64,000 nt of DNA from contig JAVMKO010000037.1 in NCBI GenBank assembly GCA_032164245.1, positions 62,001 to 126,000 on the forward strand, given 5' to 3'. A model generated the notes under the pieces. The model was not told the DNA's origin, searched no databases, and was given only the letters and a program-made list of their open reading frames with translations. The position numbers and the translations under genes were made by a program. This stretch comes from Sternotherus odoratus. Lineage: Eukaryota > Chordata > Testudines > Kinosternidae. Below are positions 20,874 through 31,379 of this stretch, one piece after another (the stretch's first letter is position 1; every line of letters begins with the position of its first letter).

Positions 20874-20945
20874 TGGAGATGCTGGGGATTGAACCCAGGG
20901 CCTCATACATGCGAAGCATGTGCTCTACCACTGAGCTACATCCCC
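20874..20945 (-). tRNA. tRNA-Ala (CGC)
   Basis: Almost identical to vertebrate tRNA-Ala-CGC: GGGGATGTAGCTCAGTGG start, acceptor GGGGATG/CATCTCC paired, and anticodon loop TTCGCAT giving CGC. A TTTT run lies about 10 bases after the 3' end on the minus strand. This is one of the best candidates for an active gene in the window. Confidence 0.94.
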
Positions 20946-20949
20946 AGAT

Positions 20950-22290
20950 GGTCTGCACTTCTTGTGGGTTACACTCAGAGTCCTCCTGTCTCTAGAGCAT
21001 CCAGTGGCCTAAGAGCAGCATGGGGGACACATTCCCTGCTCTGAGGACCAATCCTGCTGTCCTGGGGGTTGCTGGTTCTTAGGGGTCACTTTGCACCAGG
21101 GACAGAATCTATGTGTGGGGCAGGGAGAGTGTGTGCCCTGGACTCAGGGTGCAGAGATACACTCAGCCCTCTCCCCTGCATTGGGTGGGTGGTTCCGCCA
21201 CCTCCCATTGGAAGGTAATAGTGGTGGGGGAGGGGTGTTGTGAGTAGCTCAACACCTGACCTTGGTGGCAGAAGTGGGGTGGGGAACTCCAGGTGTTTCT
21301 GGGATCTGCTATTTCCACCTGCCTGAAAAGTCCAGCTTCCCCCAGCATTTTCACTGTGGTACAACTGGATTACTGTTCCCATGGATGAACAGCAAAGAAT
21401 CTCTCCTGGTTTCTCTTCCATCTGCAGGATGTTTAGCCTGTGTGGGTGGCTAATGAGGTGGATCTCATTGTACATTGTTATTCATTCCCCACCTTGACGC
21501 TTCCCACCGTCCCTTTCCCCTGCAGATCTCAAGCATCTCAGTGTTCCTGGTGGTATCAGTTGGGTTTTCCCTGAGGCCCTGAGATTTTCAGGGTCCTTTT
21601 TTCCCTCCCCCTGGAGTGAACTCAGCTTTTCCCCATCCCGGACATTCCATGAAATAACAACAGCAGCATGAAGGAAAAGAGGAGGGAACATCTCACTGCC
21701 GGGGCTGGACGTGCCCAGGGCCCCCTGCTCATCCATTGTCTCCTTTGCAGAAGAGGAAGGTTGGTTGGAATTTGACACCCTGCTTTGCACAAGAGACAGA
21801 GAAAGATCTTGCTGTTCCTGTGTCTCTGCAAAGAAAATTGTGCTTCTGTATGAAAGTGAGGTGGGACATGGCTCCTTGGTGGGACAATATCCTCAGGATT
21901 AAGATCAAAGGACTCAGGCTGAGAACTGATTTAACTCCACTCATCTGGGATTTAACAAATTGTCTTCCATGGAGACACGGGGATCTTGTGACATTGATCC
22001 AGATTGTGGGACTTCACTGCTTTAACTCCTTTTAAAAACATGAACTTGATTCCAAGGAGGGAGAGAGGAGAAGCTTGAATCTGTCTTTAATCCCAGGCTG
22101 GATTCTCCTGGTTGGGTGGAAACTTTCTTTGCTGCTACCAAGGGACAGTGGCTACTGGAGACATACCAGGGCTGGGATGAAAGGGTACATGAACTTTAAG
22201 CACATGAAACTCCACTAACCCTAAATCCTCCACTATAGCAGGAACTTAGAAAGTCCCACCTCTGTCAATGGCAGGACTGGGATTTTGAAA
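20950..22290. other. Non-coding spacer, no gene seen
   Basis: Several frames of 60-130 codons overlap on both strands (21.1-22.0 kb) without splice sites or recognised domains. I considered a zinc-finger 5' exon near 21.5-21.7 kb but could not support it. Confidence 0.4.
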
Positions 22291-22299
22291 GGCAATTCT

Positions 22300-22525
22300 C
22301 TTTTCCTCCCCTTCATGCATGGTGTCAAATTTCCAAATGAACTTTAGCTCAGCAGTTTCTCTTTGAAATTTGGTCTGGAAGTTTTTTTGCTGCAGGATGG
22401 TGACCTTTAAATCTGTTATTGTTTGTCTAGGGAGATTGATGTGTTCTCCTACAGGTATTTGTATATTGCCATTCCTAATATCTGATTTGTGTCCATTTAT
22501 CCTTTTACGTAGGATAAAGCAGTTT
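22300..22525 (-). mobile_element. Penelope-like retroelement fragment (GIY-YIG region)
   Basis: On the minus strand this translates to a piece containing GHKSDIRNGNIQIPVGEH, the kind of sequence found in the C-terminal GIY-YIG endonuclease region of Penelope-like elements. The piece continues into a conserved downstream segment ending near 'KFDT'. Only a fragment of the frame is present; no reverse transcriptase is nearby. Confidence 0.75.
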
Positions 22526-22529
22526 GTGT

Positions 22530-22945
22530 TGGTTCCTGCTACGTACAGGCGGGTTTATTGCTGCTGCTGATTCCAATCCTGGGGCTCTGCCTGGATAAGG
22601 AACGATTCAGGCTGTCACTCAAGTGGAGACGGGAGATGATTTTTTTGACAGGGACGGCTGCCTCCTCTTAAGGGCGTTTGTCACCTTCTAATCTCATCCA
22701 GCACCCGCAGCCTGTTCTAAAGCATTAACTGTTTCTTCTCCTTCATGCCACTTGAATGTAGCTGGGAATCCCAGTGCCTAGAAGAGCTTTTCCACAGACA
22801 GTGAAGTCCCCACAGGGCTGTTCTGGGGGCTCCAGTCCCCCACCCCAGGACAGATGGGGCAGTAACCTCACATCACCCCTTTGTGACTTCCAGGGACCCT
22901 GCAGGGACAGCAGCTCCATGCTGGGCCCTGGGGAACCGCAAAGGA
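22530..22945. repeat. Segmental duplication block D, copy 2
   Basis: Reverse-complement partner of the two flanks of 2740-4170. Here the two flanks are contiguous. Confidence 0.75.
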
Positions 22946-23146
22946 CCTGGGGAGAGGGGACAGGGACATGAGGTTACCTCAGGTGACTCCTAGGTGGAGG
23001 TCTGGCTCCTAGGTGGAGGTGCGCAAGATGCGACTCTGCATCCCTCTTGAAGTGTAAACAGCAAGAGATTTTGCTCCTCTTTTCTATGTGGCGCAAATAG
23101 AGGCAGGTGGAATTATTTCCAGGGCTGTAAGTAATAAAATGCAAAC

Positions 23147-23218
23147 TAGCAGAGGATGGTTTCGATCCAGCGACCTCTGGGTTATGGGCCCAGCACACTT
23201 CCGCTGCGCCACTCTGCT
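23147..23218 (-). tRNA. Initiator tRNA-Met (CAT)
   Basis: A 72-nt gene essentially identical to vertebrate initiator tRNA-Met: AGCAGAGTGGCGCAGCGG start, anticodon loop with CAT, and the initiator T arm TGGATCGAAACCA rather than TTC. There is one change in the T-arm region and one in the D arm. TTTT lies about 15 bases downstream on the minus strand. A truncated relative is at 28468. Confidence 0.95.
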
Positions 23219-23249
23219 GTGGATAAATGTGTCTCCATGACTCATTCAC

Positions 23250-24110
23250 AGGGCTGCTGCCTGTAGTTGGTTGAGCTCACAAGCTGTGCATCGGAGAGTT
23301 GTGCCCATGGGATTTAGACACTTTTTAAGCAGGTGATTGTCCATGTGTCACATCCCCAAAGCTAAACTGAAATGTGGTGACTGCATTCACCTCCAGGGTC
23401 TCATCAGTCTAATGATTCACCAAAACCAGCCCCAGCCCCCGCTTATCCCCATGCGATCTGGCCAGTCACAGACACCCTGCCTGACCCCCAGCCTGGGGAA
23501 AAATTGTTTTGAAGGGGGCAGCCTGGGAGATTAGTTCCTGAGAGGCACTGGTTGGGAGAAGATGAGAGGTCGGGGGAGAGTCAGCCTGGCCTGGGAGACA
23601 TCCCTTATCTGGGATGGAGAGGGTGGAAGTGCCCCAGGAGCAGGCTGGGAGATGTAGTGCCTGACTCTCCAGGGAGCAGAAGTGATGTTAAGTAGGGGGA
23701 TGTGAGCTGGGCTGCAAACGTGCCCTGGATGCTGTAACTCATGCGGGGCCATTGGAGCCTCTCACAGAGCCAGAGGAGAGTTTTGTGGGAGAGCCAGACA
23801 AAGGGACACTGCTGAGCTGGGGGAGGGGCACTCTCTGCTGGCAACAGGGCCTGGGGAAGCCCAAGTACAGGAGGCAAACTCCCAAGGTAGGAGAACTGGG
23901 AGGAAATGGATCACACCAGTCACGTCGGGTCACACCCGTGAAGGAGGAGGAGTGGGGAGTGTCAGGAGTCTCACGCAGTCATCCAGGTGATTTTGATGAC
24001 ATGGTTATGGAGGAGGATGAAGCGCCTGGGGATAAAATCAGCTGTTCTTCATTGGGGGGCAGAGACAGCAATTATTACATTAAAAACTCTTCAGGGAAGT
24101 AGCTGTGAGT
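23250..24110. other. Spacer with a promoter-like segment, no gene called
   Basis: Contains one ZNF143-type motif (see separate entry) in minus orientation, with flanks resembling the CpG promoters at 34.7 and 51.0 kb. Frames of 60-120 codons lack support. Confidence 0.4.
23640..23658 (-). promoter_or_regulatory. ZNF143-type SBS motif, copy 1
   Basis: The minus strand reads ACTACATCTCCCAGCCTGC, close to the SBS2 consensus ACTACAATTCCCAGAATGC bound by ZNF143/THAP11 complexes. The surrounding 60 bp, with 'agagtcaggcactaca' and 'cttccaccctctcca' equivalents, match the two GC-rich promoters at 34689 and 50986. Confidence 0.6.
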
Positions 24111-24119
24111 GGTCACCCA

Positions 24120-24420
24120 AAGTTTCTTTGGGTATGTCTTCACTACAGCAGTAGTTCAATTTTCTTTATTTTGATGTTGTGAACACAACTGTATGCAGTT
24201 GATTTTGTGTGTCTTCACTAGGCACAGCAAAGCACAGCAAGTCAACAGTGTCTGTCCGCACAACTTTTGCAAGCGTCGACATAGCGAGCGTTGCACTGTG
24301 GGTATCTATCCCACAGTTCCCTGATCCCCCAGCAGGCACCATTTTGAGTGCTGCATTATGGGTAGGCATTTCCAAATTTCACACCCTTTTTCCACACCAC
24401 CTATAAGTGAGAACACTTAA
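24120..24420. mobile_element. Chompy-like MITE copy
   Basis: Starts 'gggtatgtcttcactaca' and carries 'gttgcactgtgggtatctatcccacagttcc', the internal motif of the family. The right part of the element is less certain. Confidence 0.55.
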
Positions 24421-24444
24421 TTTTTTTTTCCAAACTCAAAACCA

Positions 24445-25220
24445 TTGGGTTTGCAGCACCCACTGGGGGACGCCGGCTCTTCACCTCAGGGTGACTCCAG
24501 CCCCCCCCCTTTCTCCCCCGGATGGGCACCGCCGGGAATCCAGGGTGCCTGTGGGAGAGGGGTAGAGGTCGTGCGGGAGGCGGGGCGAGTTGGGTTGGTG
24601 GGGGGAAGGGGGCAGAGAGAGTCCCCCCACCCCCCAAGTCCCGGGGCGGTTCGCTGCATAGCGCAGAGCAGCCTCGTCCTCATTAGCATACCAGGCACCG
24701 CCCACTGCTCCAGGGCATTGGATGGGGGCGGGACCAAGCACAGTGATTGGCAGCTTTGGGAGGGGCTCCCGGAAGCGGCGCCGCACCGTGGGGTGAGGGG
24801 CGGGGGGGGGTCCTCGCGGGGCGGGGTCTGGGGAGAACGTTGGGCATGTCACTGGGAGGGAGGGGTGGGGGGGTCGGGTGTAGGGGGCAGGGCCGGCGAC
24901 AGAAATTTTGGGGCCCGCGGCCCCCCCCCGGCTGGTGTCCCGCCGCCCGCGGCCCCCGGTCTCCCGCCGCCCACGGCCCCCCCGGCCGGTCTCCCGCCGC
25001 CCCCCGCACTGGGTGGACGGGGCTGCCGGCGGCTGGGGATTGGGCCGGGGGGGGAGTTTAACACCCATAATCCTCCCCCTGTGTCTTTGTCGAGCTAATC
25101 AGCTTATGGGTCCTGAGGGTGGGGGGAGCTGGGGAGGAGCCTGGGGGGCAGGAGGACAGGACCGGCCAGTTCCCAGCCCAGCCAGGCAGACGGTGCCGGG
25201 AGAGCGGAGCGAGCAGACGG
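24445..25220. repeat. Promoter-like GC-rich repeat, copy 1
   Basis: About 0.77 kb, matching 43086-43856 in reverse complement and partly 53840-54320. Contents in order: 'cacctcagggtgact', a CpG-rich stretch, ATTAGCAT (complement of the octamer variant ATGCTAAT), 'ccgcccactgctccagggcat', GATTGG (a CCAAT box on the other strand), an hAT terminal sequence CAGGGCCGGCGACAG at 24898, and 'gagcgagcagacgg'. It ends exactly where a tRNA-Ser fragment begins. Confidence 0.75.
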
Positions 25221-25262
25221 CATTGGGGTTTCCCTGCACAGGTTCAAATCCTGTGAACTATG
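25221..25262 (+). pseudogene. tRNA-Ser (AGA) 3' fragment
   Basis: Identical in its core to the variable and T arms of the Ser gene at 12441 ('cattggggtttccctgcaca'). The 5' half is missing; the promoter-like repeat abuts its left edge. Confidence 0.8.
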
Positions 25263-25438
25263 GTGGAACTGAACTTCAACAAAAGGAGCAGCTTTTTATC
25301 AGGTCCTTCCAAATGCTAACAGTTGAGACCTTTCTTAGAGGTTCCAGACACATCATCAGCCAGAATTTTCACAACATCTCACTCCCACCATTAAAGCTCT
25401 ATTTTTAGGTCCTAGTTAAATTTACTATAAAGTGACTG

Positions 25439-25510
25439 TTCCCTGACTGGGAATTGAACCCAGGCCTTGGCAGTGAGAGTGCCAAATCCTAACCACTAGA
25501 CCACCAGGGA
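25439..25510 (-). tRNA. tRNA-Glu (CTC)
   Basis: A 72-nt gene matching Glu-CTC: TCCCTGGTGGTCTAGTGG start, acceptor TCCCTGG/TCAGGGA fully paired, anticodon arm TGGCA-CTCTCAC-TGCCA, T loop TTCAATT. Differences from the mammalian gene are in paired stems and largely compensated. Only a TTT run follows on the minus strand. Confidence 0.9.
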
Positions 25511-25514
25511 AGTG

Positions 25515-26555
25515 ATGATGCCACTTTTCTTCTCACCTGGACTACACTTTCTTAGGCTACTTTCTATCCAGTTTCTGAAGCTGTTCCTTTCTCCATTCCC
25601 TAGGAGAGTAAGATCAGCAGGTGCAGGAACCCCCATGCTCAGGGTCACAAGCTGTGCCCAACCCAAGGTACTGAAACAAACTCAAATGATGCTTCCTCCA
25701 GCAGGATCACAGAGCAGCACAAAGAAAACCCACGAGAAACAATCCTCCCCTGAATTCATTTACCCCATCGCAACCCTCTCAGGAGTCTGCCTGGACACTT
25801 TGCAAGGAAGGACACTGAGCGGATAGGAGCTCTGGCAAAGAGACCCAAGGAGGGGTGTTGCTTTCCCTCAGCTGATCACATCCAGACTCCATGTAATGGG
25901 GCTCTGAGCTTTGCCATCTTGTGAGTTCTGTGTCCTCAATAAGCAGCCAAAGTGTTGAATCCCCCGGATCCTTCTGCTGGGAGCATGATGATTGCACAAC
26001 AGCTGCAAGCCCTTTCCCCTTCTCCTTGTCCTCCTCAGCTTCCCCAGACCTTCCCCACAAATGGTTCTATCAGAGGTTGGAGGGATCTAAGGACCTGCAG
26101 GTTTTCCTCACCCACAGCTTAAGGCAAACAGTGATTCCCTTCTCTGACACTCCTGGGCTTGGGCTTCTTGAGTTTTTCTCCAGGGGGATTTGATTCCCTG
26201 TGAAAATGTGTGTGTGGCCTACAATGAACTTGCTTGTCTGCTCGCTCCCTGGGAGCTGAGAAGCTTTTTCTGACCCTCCCTGACTCAATGAGTCCAACAT
26301 CAACTCCCACGGTGGATGAATCCTAAATTCCACCCTCCCTCCCAGATTTCTGTGACCAGCGATGGTGACAACAGCTAAATCAACCCCAACGCTCTGGTCT
26401 AGAAAGCAGCATCTCTCCAGCCTTGTAACGGCTCCAGTTTGCTTGCTGGAGAAGTAATAAACCAGGAAAGAAGGCAAAGGTCAGAAAAGGAATCTCAGTT
26501 CACAAATAAACACCCTCAGGGCTCCTTCTGCACTGAGACTAGGCAGTTGACTGAC
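25515..26555. other. Non-coding spacer, no gene seen
   Basis: Frames up to about 135 codons on the minus strand have no recognisable content. No RNA gene found. Confidence 0.4.
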
Positions 26556-26560
26556 TTCAA

Positions 26561-26633
26561 ATCCAGCTAGCTCAGTCACTAGCACCTGATATTCTTAATT
26601 CCACCCTCATGAATTCAAGCCCCCTGTTGGGCT
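26561..26633 (+). pseudogene. tRNA-Lys (CTT) pseudogene
   Basis: AGCTAGCTCAGTCACTAGC and the loop with CTTAA follow Lys-CTT. The anticodon stem and T stem no longer pair and the acceptor is weak. Confidence 0.6.
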
Positions 26634-26639
26634 GTAGCG

Positions 26640-27460
26640 ATAGCCCTTAGGTGTCCCTCTTCTGCTTATAGTCACAGCCCACAATGAAATACCCTCTCTT
26701 CACCAACTTAGGCAGCTAATGTTTCTTCCTCCCTAAGAAAGTAAAGTCTACCAGTCCCTTACTGCACACTCCCCAGCATGAGCCTGTGTATCAAGAAAAA
26801 GCAGCGTGACCCTGTGTATCAAGTTACCCCACAGGAGCTTTCTTTCTTCTTTTGCTCTTTCTCAGTAAGGGGGAGAAAAAGAGGCAAACTGGTTTAACAT
26901 TGGAGGGAACCTGTTGGACAGCTTACTAGAAATTTGCAATACTATAACTATTTCCCAGGCCCGCTTAAGAATGAAATGCAAGATCAGTGTGGGGTGAGGA
27001 ACCAACTCTGTTTTACTGGGGAGCCTGCTTGCTCCCCAGAATCAATAATGAGCAAGTGGGGAGATCCAGGTTGCAGTTCAAACATCCAATCAGGCTGGCC
27101 AGGGGCAGACATCAGGCCTGCAAGGGAAAGGTGAGTGTGGCTGTGAATTCACAAAGGCCTTTGGTGGGAACTCAGCCTATTGGACAAAGGTGATGAGGTG
27201 GCTGTGACCTCACAGAGCTCCCTTGGCAACAGCCAGGCAGGACAGGGATGTGGGGCAAGAGAAACCTCACAGCCCCCTGTAACCTTGCTGCAGCAAGTCT
27301 CCATCTCGTGGCCTCTCTGTGAGGACCAAGAGAGGACTGGTGTGGGGGAGATTCTGTGGGAGGTTTTTTCATTTCTGTGTGGATTTTGTCAAAGGAAATC
27401 ATCATCTGTGCACAAGGTAAGACCAAATCTATGTTTCTTTGTACCAGACGGGGGACGCTA
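26640..27460. other. Non-coding spacer, no gene seen
   Basis: Nothing recognised apart from short frames. Confidence 0.4.
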
Positions 27461-27463
27461 TCC

Positions 27464-27770
27464 AAGCAGATTTTCAGGTAGAAATAGAGAGGGTACAATG
27501 CCTCTGTACTGGCCACTGTTGCAACCCCTCCTGAAATATTGTGTCTATTTCTGGTGTCCAGAATTTGAGACAGATTCTGATGAACTGGGGAGGGGTTCAC
27601 AGAAGAGCCACAGGAATGGTGAATGGAAACATGCATCGTGCTGACAGACTCTAGGAGATGAATCAAAGAGACGGTTAAGGATGAGCCTAAGGGAACAAAT
27701 ATTTAGTAATGGGCTCTTCACTTTAGCAGATCAAGGTTATGAGCAGACAATGTCTGCAGGCTGAAGCTAG
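27464..27770 (+). mobile_element. CR1-like LINE fragment
   Basis: Contains 'ctcctgaaatattgtgtctatttctggtgtcc' and 'agaagagccacaggaatgg', both typical of the C-terminal RT region and 3' region of CR1-type LINEs. The frame is broken throughout. Confidence 0.65.
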
Positions 27771-27779
27771 ACCAATTCA

Positions 27780-28460
27780 CACTGGAAATAAGGTTTGCAT
27801 TATTAACATCAGGGTTTGGAGCAATTCACTGAAGGTTGTGTTGGATCCTCTAGAACTGGCCTTTTAAAATTCAAGATTGGGTGTTTTTCTAAAAAAATCT
27901 GCTCTAATTCTTATGGGAACTATTTTGAGGGACGTTCTATGGTCGATGAGAAACAGAAATACAGACCAGAGTGGTTCCTTCGGGCCTTGGAATTTATTAA
28001 CCTGAGCCTCACAGGGGGCATTTGGAATTTGTCCCTTTTTGCTGCTCTCTTCCTCCTTCCCTCTTGTCCCTTCTTCTCTTTTCTCCTCCATTTCTTTCTG
28101 CTGCTTTTCTTCTTGGTGAGGATGGGGATGTGCTCCAGCTGTCATCATAGGAGGCCCTCACAAAGAGGTGGGGCTGGAATTGTGCACTGATGGTGATCTC
28201 CACCATAGTGCTCTCCTGTGGTGACTTGTGCTGTCTTTTGCCCATCTGTTGAGAACCCTCGGCCTTCAGGCCTGAGAGTCTCCACACTGATCGGCCAAGT
28301 GTAGGGCTATTGCTGAGTTAATCGGGAGGAGACTGAGGCACTCTTGGCTGAGTGCAGTGAGGCCTAAGGCTCAATTCAACAGCATTTATTTGTCTAAGTG
28401 GCTCTTGGCACTCTGCTGGTCGTGGCCTCGATTGAAGGCCCAGATCAAAAAGAAGCAAGG
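27780..28460. other. Non-coding spacer, no gene seen
   Basis: Includes a pyrimidine-rich stretch around 28020-28100 and short frames. No support for a gene. Confidence 0.4.
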
Positions 28461-28467
28461 ATGGGCC

Positions 28468-28506
28468 TAGAAGAGGATGGTTTCAAGCCATTGTTCTCTG
28501 GGTGGG
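28468..28506 (-). pseudogene. Initiator tRNA-Met 3' fragment
   Basis: About 38 bases resemble the T arm and anticodon arm of the initiator tRNA ('agaggatggtttcaagcca' on the plus strand). The 5' half is absent. Confidence 0.45.
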
Positions 28507-28580
28507 AAGTGGGAGGGAGTGTGGGGTGGTTAGGGCTCCCCCCCATCCTTTTTGATTGGCAAACTATGGTACCCCTAGGG

Positions 28581-29074
28581 CAGTGTTTCTCAAATAGTGG
28601 GGCGCGCCCCCCAGGGGGGGCGCGAGGCTCCGTAAAGGGGGGCTCATTGCGCCATGCGCCGCTTGGAGCGGAACATGCTGCCCACGCGGGGCAGCGCGCG
28701 CTCGGGGCAGGCGCATGCCAGCGAGCGCGGCGCGGCGCGGCGCAGCCTCACCGCATAGCCCTGCGGCTTGCTGGGCTGCCGCGGCTCCACCACCACGGCA
28801 GCATCGCCCCGCCAGCCCGCCCGCGGGCCCCGCGCAGCGCACGGCCCGGCGCAGAGCCGCGCTCAGTCACCGGCCGGCCGGGCGCGCATCCCCCGGGTGA
28901 GGCGCCCCCGCCTCCCGCCTGCCATCCTGGCCGGGCGCGCCGGGCCGCTGCGCCCTAGATATAGGCTGGCGCCCGGCAGGGGCGGCGCCGGCGAGGGGCG
29001 GAGAGGAGCGGGGGGGCGCGAAATGTTTTCTTCCCCCTAGGGGGGGCACGACGGAAAAAAAGTGAGAAGCACTG
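28581..29074. mobile_element. Non-autonomous hAT element, 494 bp
   Basis: Perfect 8-bp TSD CCCTAGGG (itself a palindrome) at 28573-28580 and 29075-29082. The ends CAGTGTTTCTCA and (complement) CAGTGCTTCTCA form a 12-bp inverted repeat with one difference. The interior is CpG-rich, with runs of 'gggggg' near each end forming a second inverted repeat. No coding capacity. Confidence 0.88.
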
Positions 29075-29309
29075 CCCTAGGGACAGGGGTTGCAGCAGCC
29101 TTGGGACAAGGAAAGTGTGGGGTGTACTTGGCTTCTGCTCAGTGCAGGGCCTTCCAGAGGGGTGAGGGGTGGGTGTCCTCCTTTCTTTCTCTCTCCCCCT
29201 GCCCCACTCCGTTGTGATCTCTGAGGTGGGAAGGGAGAGGTGCCCTCTCCCTCTTAGCAACTCACTGATGAGAAGGGGAGGTAGAGATGTGGGGCAAGTC
29301 GCCATTTTA

Positions 29310-29660
29310 AGTGTGCAGCATACTTCTCACTAATCCTGAAATAATATTTCTTTATTTTTGAATATGTGTTTTTGTATGCTACAATTCTATGAGTTTAGAA
29401 AAAAATAGAAAAATAATGTGAAATGAGTTTTAATATATTGACAAATATTTTGTATGATTTCACAGTACCTGCATTAATTATACAGCTACTTTTATACCTG
29501 ATTAAGAATTTAATGCAACACTGACACAGTATAGTGTTTAATGGTTTGCATATATTTTACATATATTTGCAAGTATTAATTTTCCCCTCTGTTACTTTGG
29601 TCCATGAAGCCCCTTCAAAAATCTAATATGGCCCTTGTCTCATAAAGGTGGAGACCCCTG
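29310..29660. mobile_element. hAT-type 3' end, AT-rich
   Basis: The last 60 bp ('tttggtccatgaagcccc', 'ggtggagacccctg') look like a hAT terminus. The flank following it, acttacac, is the same as the uninterrupted sequence at 12307 in the duplicate locus. The matching left end was not found, so this copy is partial or rearranged. Confidence 0.5.
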
Positions 29661-29774
29661 ACTTACACAATAGCACAGCAGTGAGTGTGTTGTGGAAGCT
29701 GGTCTGAGGAAACAATTGGAAGTGATCACTCAGTGATAAAAAAACTAGTGTCATGAGAAGCCCAGCCTAAGTTA

Positions 29775-29834
29775 GTAGTTGTGGCCGAGTGGTTAAGGTG
29801 ATGGGCTAGAAATCCATTGGGGTTCCCTACACAG
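29775..29834 (+). pseudogene. tRNA-Ser (AGA), 3'-truncated
   Basis: The first 60 bases match the Ser gene at 12441 (GTAGTTGTGGCCGAGTGG, loop CTAGAAA), then the sequence diverges at the T arm, removing the B box. The upstream 110 bp also match the flank of 12441. Confidence 0.85.
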
Positions 29835-29839
29835 AATCT

Positions 29840-30385
29840 TCAGACATGTAAGAGGAGTCAGGACGGGCTCTACCCCGCCATCTGGTGGTGAGTTGTGTTA
29901 GGTTATGGAAAAGAACTTCAGGGGCTGATCTCATTTGCATAGGCACACCCACCTGGCCTAGATGTCCTTTGGCTGCACTGGGATTCCCAGTTTCTGTTTT
30001 TGGGGCAGGAAGAATAAAGTGTTATTATCCTGATTATGTGAGACAAGGACAATGGAACAGTACTTGGCCTTTTTAAAAAAAATGATGGAGGGACTCACCA
30101 CCAACTAAGTAGTGCTCATTAGGCAAGGGGAATGGGTTCCGAAACCTAGTGATTTAAGAGACGGTTGTGAAGAAACATTTGTATTATTTTTTTATTTATA
30201 CCTTTATTATTGTGTAATAACAAATCTAGTTTTAGTTCTGCTAAAAATTTGGTTATAGATTGTATTCACTTTAAACCATTGGTGTGCTAGCAGTGATGTT
30301 TTTCTCCTATGACCTGAAATCACTGAATAGTTAAATAGTAGGGTCACCTAAAGCTATATTGGTGAGTGGCTAGTGAAAAGGTGTG
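29840..30385. other. Non-coding spacer, no gene seen
   Basis: AT-rich with an 'aataaa' near 30013; nothing recognised. Confidence 0.4.
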
Positions 30386-30389
30386 GTTC

Positions 30390-31190
30390 ACTTGATGGCT
30401 ACTGGAGAGGAGCATCTGGTAGAGTGGCGGGGCTTTGTGGTGAAAGCTACAGAAGAACCCCATGCAGAGGTGGGGCAGTCAGTTATCTGAGCGCACAAGT
30501 TGCACTTTATCCATCCCATTTCCACACAGGATGAGGAGGGTGTAAAATTCTGCAGATGAACATTTGAACTCTGGGGCTGCAATGACCTTGACAGAGACCT
30601 TGGGGTTGTGGGACTTTGGGTGATTTTTGGGTTGCTAGACTCAAGGGAGAGACACGGCCCAATTTGTTTGGGGTGGGTTTTTTCCTCGTTGTCTGTGTTA
30701 TGAATCCTGTTTCCCCAACATAAAGCCACATTGTTTCTCTGTTATTTGGCTTTTGCTACACTCAGAGTCTGTGCTTTCTAGAGGGGAAGTATTGCCTCTT
30801 AGGGGTTGTCTTCACTACCGTGGTTGTCTTCACTACATCAATCTTTTGGTAATCGATTTATTGCGTCTCATCAAGACACAATAAATCGATCCCCAGGGGC
30901 ACCCCCCATCGACTCTGGAACTCCAGCTTGCCAAGAGGCGCAAGCTGGAGTCAACGAGGGAGCGCACTGCCAACTACCACTGCCGTGAGGAGGGCAGGTA
31001 AGTCAGTTGAAGATACGCCAACTTCTTGAAGTTGTGTAGCTTCAGTCGATCTCCTCCCTTAGAGGTTCCTGGAAGTGGATATGGTCTATATTTGTCCCAG
31101 GTGGGGAATTGAGCTGGTTTTGCATTGTGTTACTTGAACAGACACCTAGATACTGAACCCAGCCCTTGTTGCTGCCAACTCTGACAGACA
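30390..31190. repeat. Segmental duplication block F, copy 2
   Basis: Reverse-complement partner of 11570-12420, interrupted by one MITE (30802-31058) that is absent from the partner. Confidence 0.8.
30802..31058. mobile_element. Chompy-like MITE with 3-bp TSD (TTA)
   Basis: The duplicate locus at 11.7 kb shows the empty site: 'cctctTAAgagg'-type context has one TTA there, whereas here TTA occurs on both sides (30799-30801 and 31059-31061). A 3-bp TTA/TWA duplication fits PIF/Harbinger elements. Starts 'ggggttgtcttcactacc' and repeats that motif once more about 20 bp in. Confidence 0.72.
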
Positions 31191-31204
31191 GAAGGGTAGA
31201 GACA

Positions 31205-31345
31205 TATTGTACAAAAGGAACAAAGAGTCCTGTGGCACCTTCTAAACTAACAGTGGTGTATTGGAGCATAAGCTTTGGTGGGTGAATACCCATGAAAGCT
31301 TATGCTCCAGTAAGATCTATAAGGTGCCACAGGACTCTTTGTTGC
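31205..31345. mobile_element. Penelope-like terminal fragment forming a long hairpin
   Basis: 'caaagagtcctgtggcacctt' at the left and its complement at the right are arms of a near-perfect inverted repeat, with a second inner pair, 'tggagcataagctt' and its complement. The inner loop has GGTGGGTGAATACCC followed by ATGAAAG. I recognise the outer sequence as a frequent turtle repeat connected with Penelope-like elements. Confidence 0.6.
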
Positions 31346-31379
31346 TTCTGCAGATCCAGATTGACAAGGCTCTCCCCCT

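Noticed and set aside
21086..21902. Possible zinc-finger or other 5' exon in overlapping frames
   Set aside because: No start with leader, no consistent donor/acceptor pair, and no recognisable peptide.
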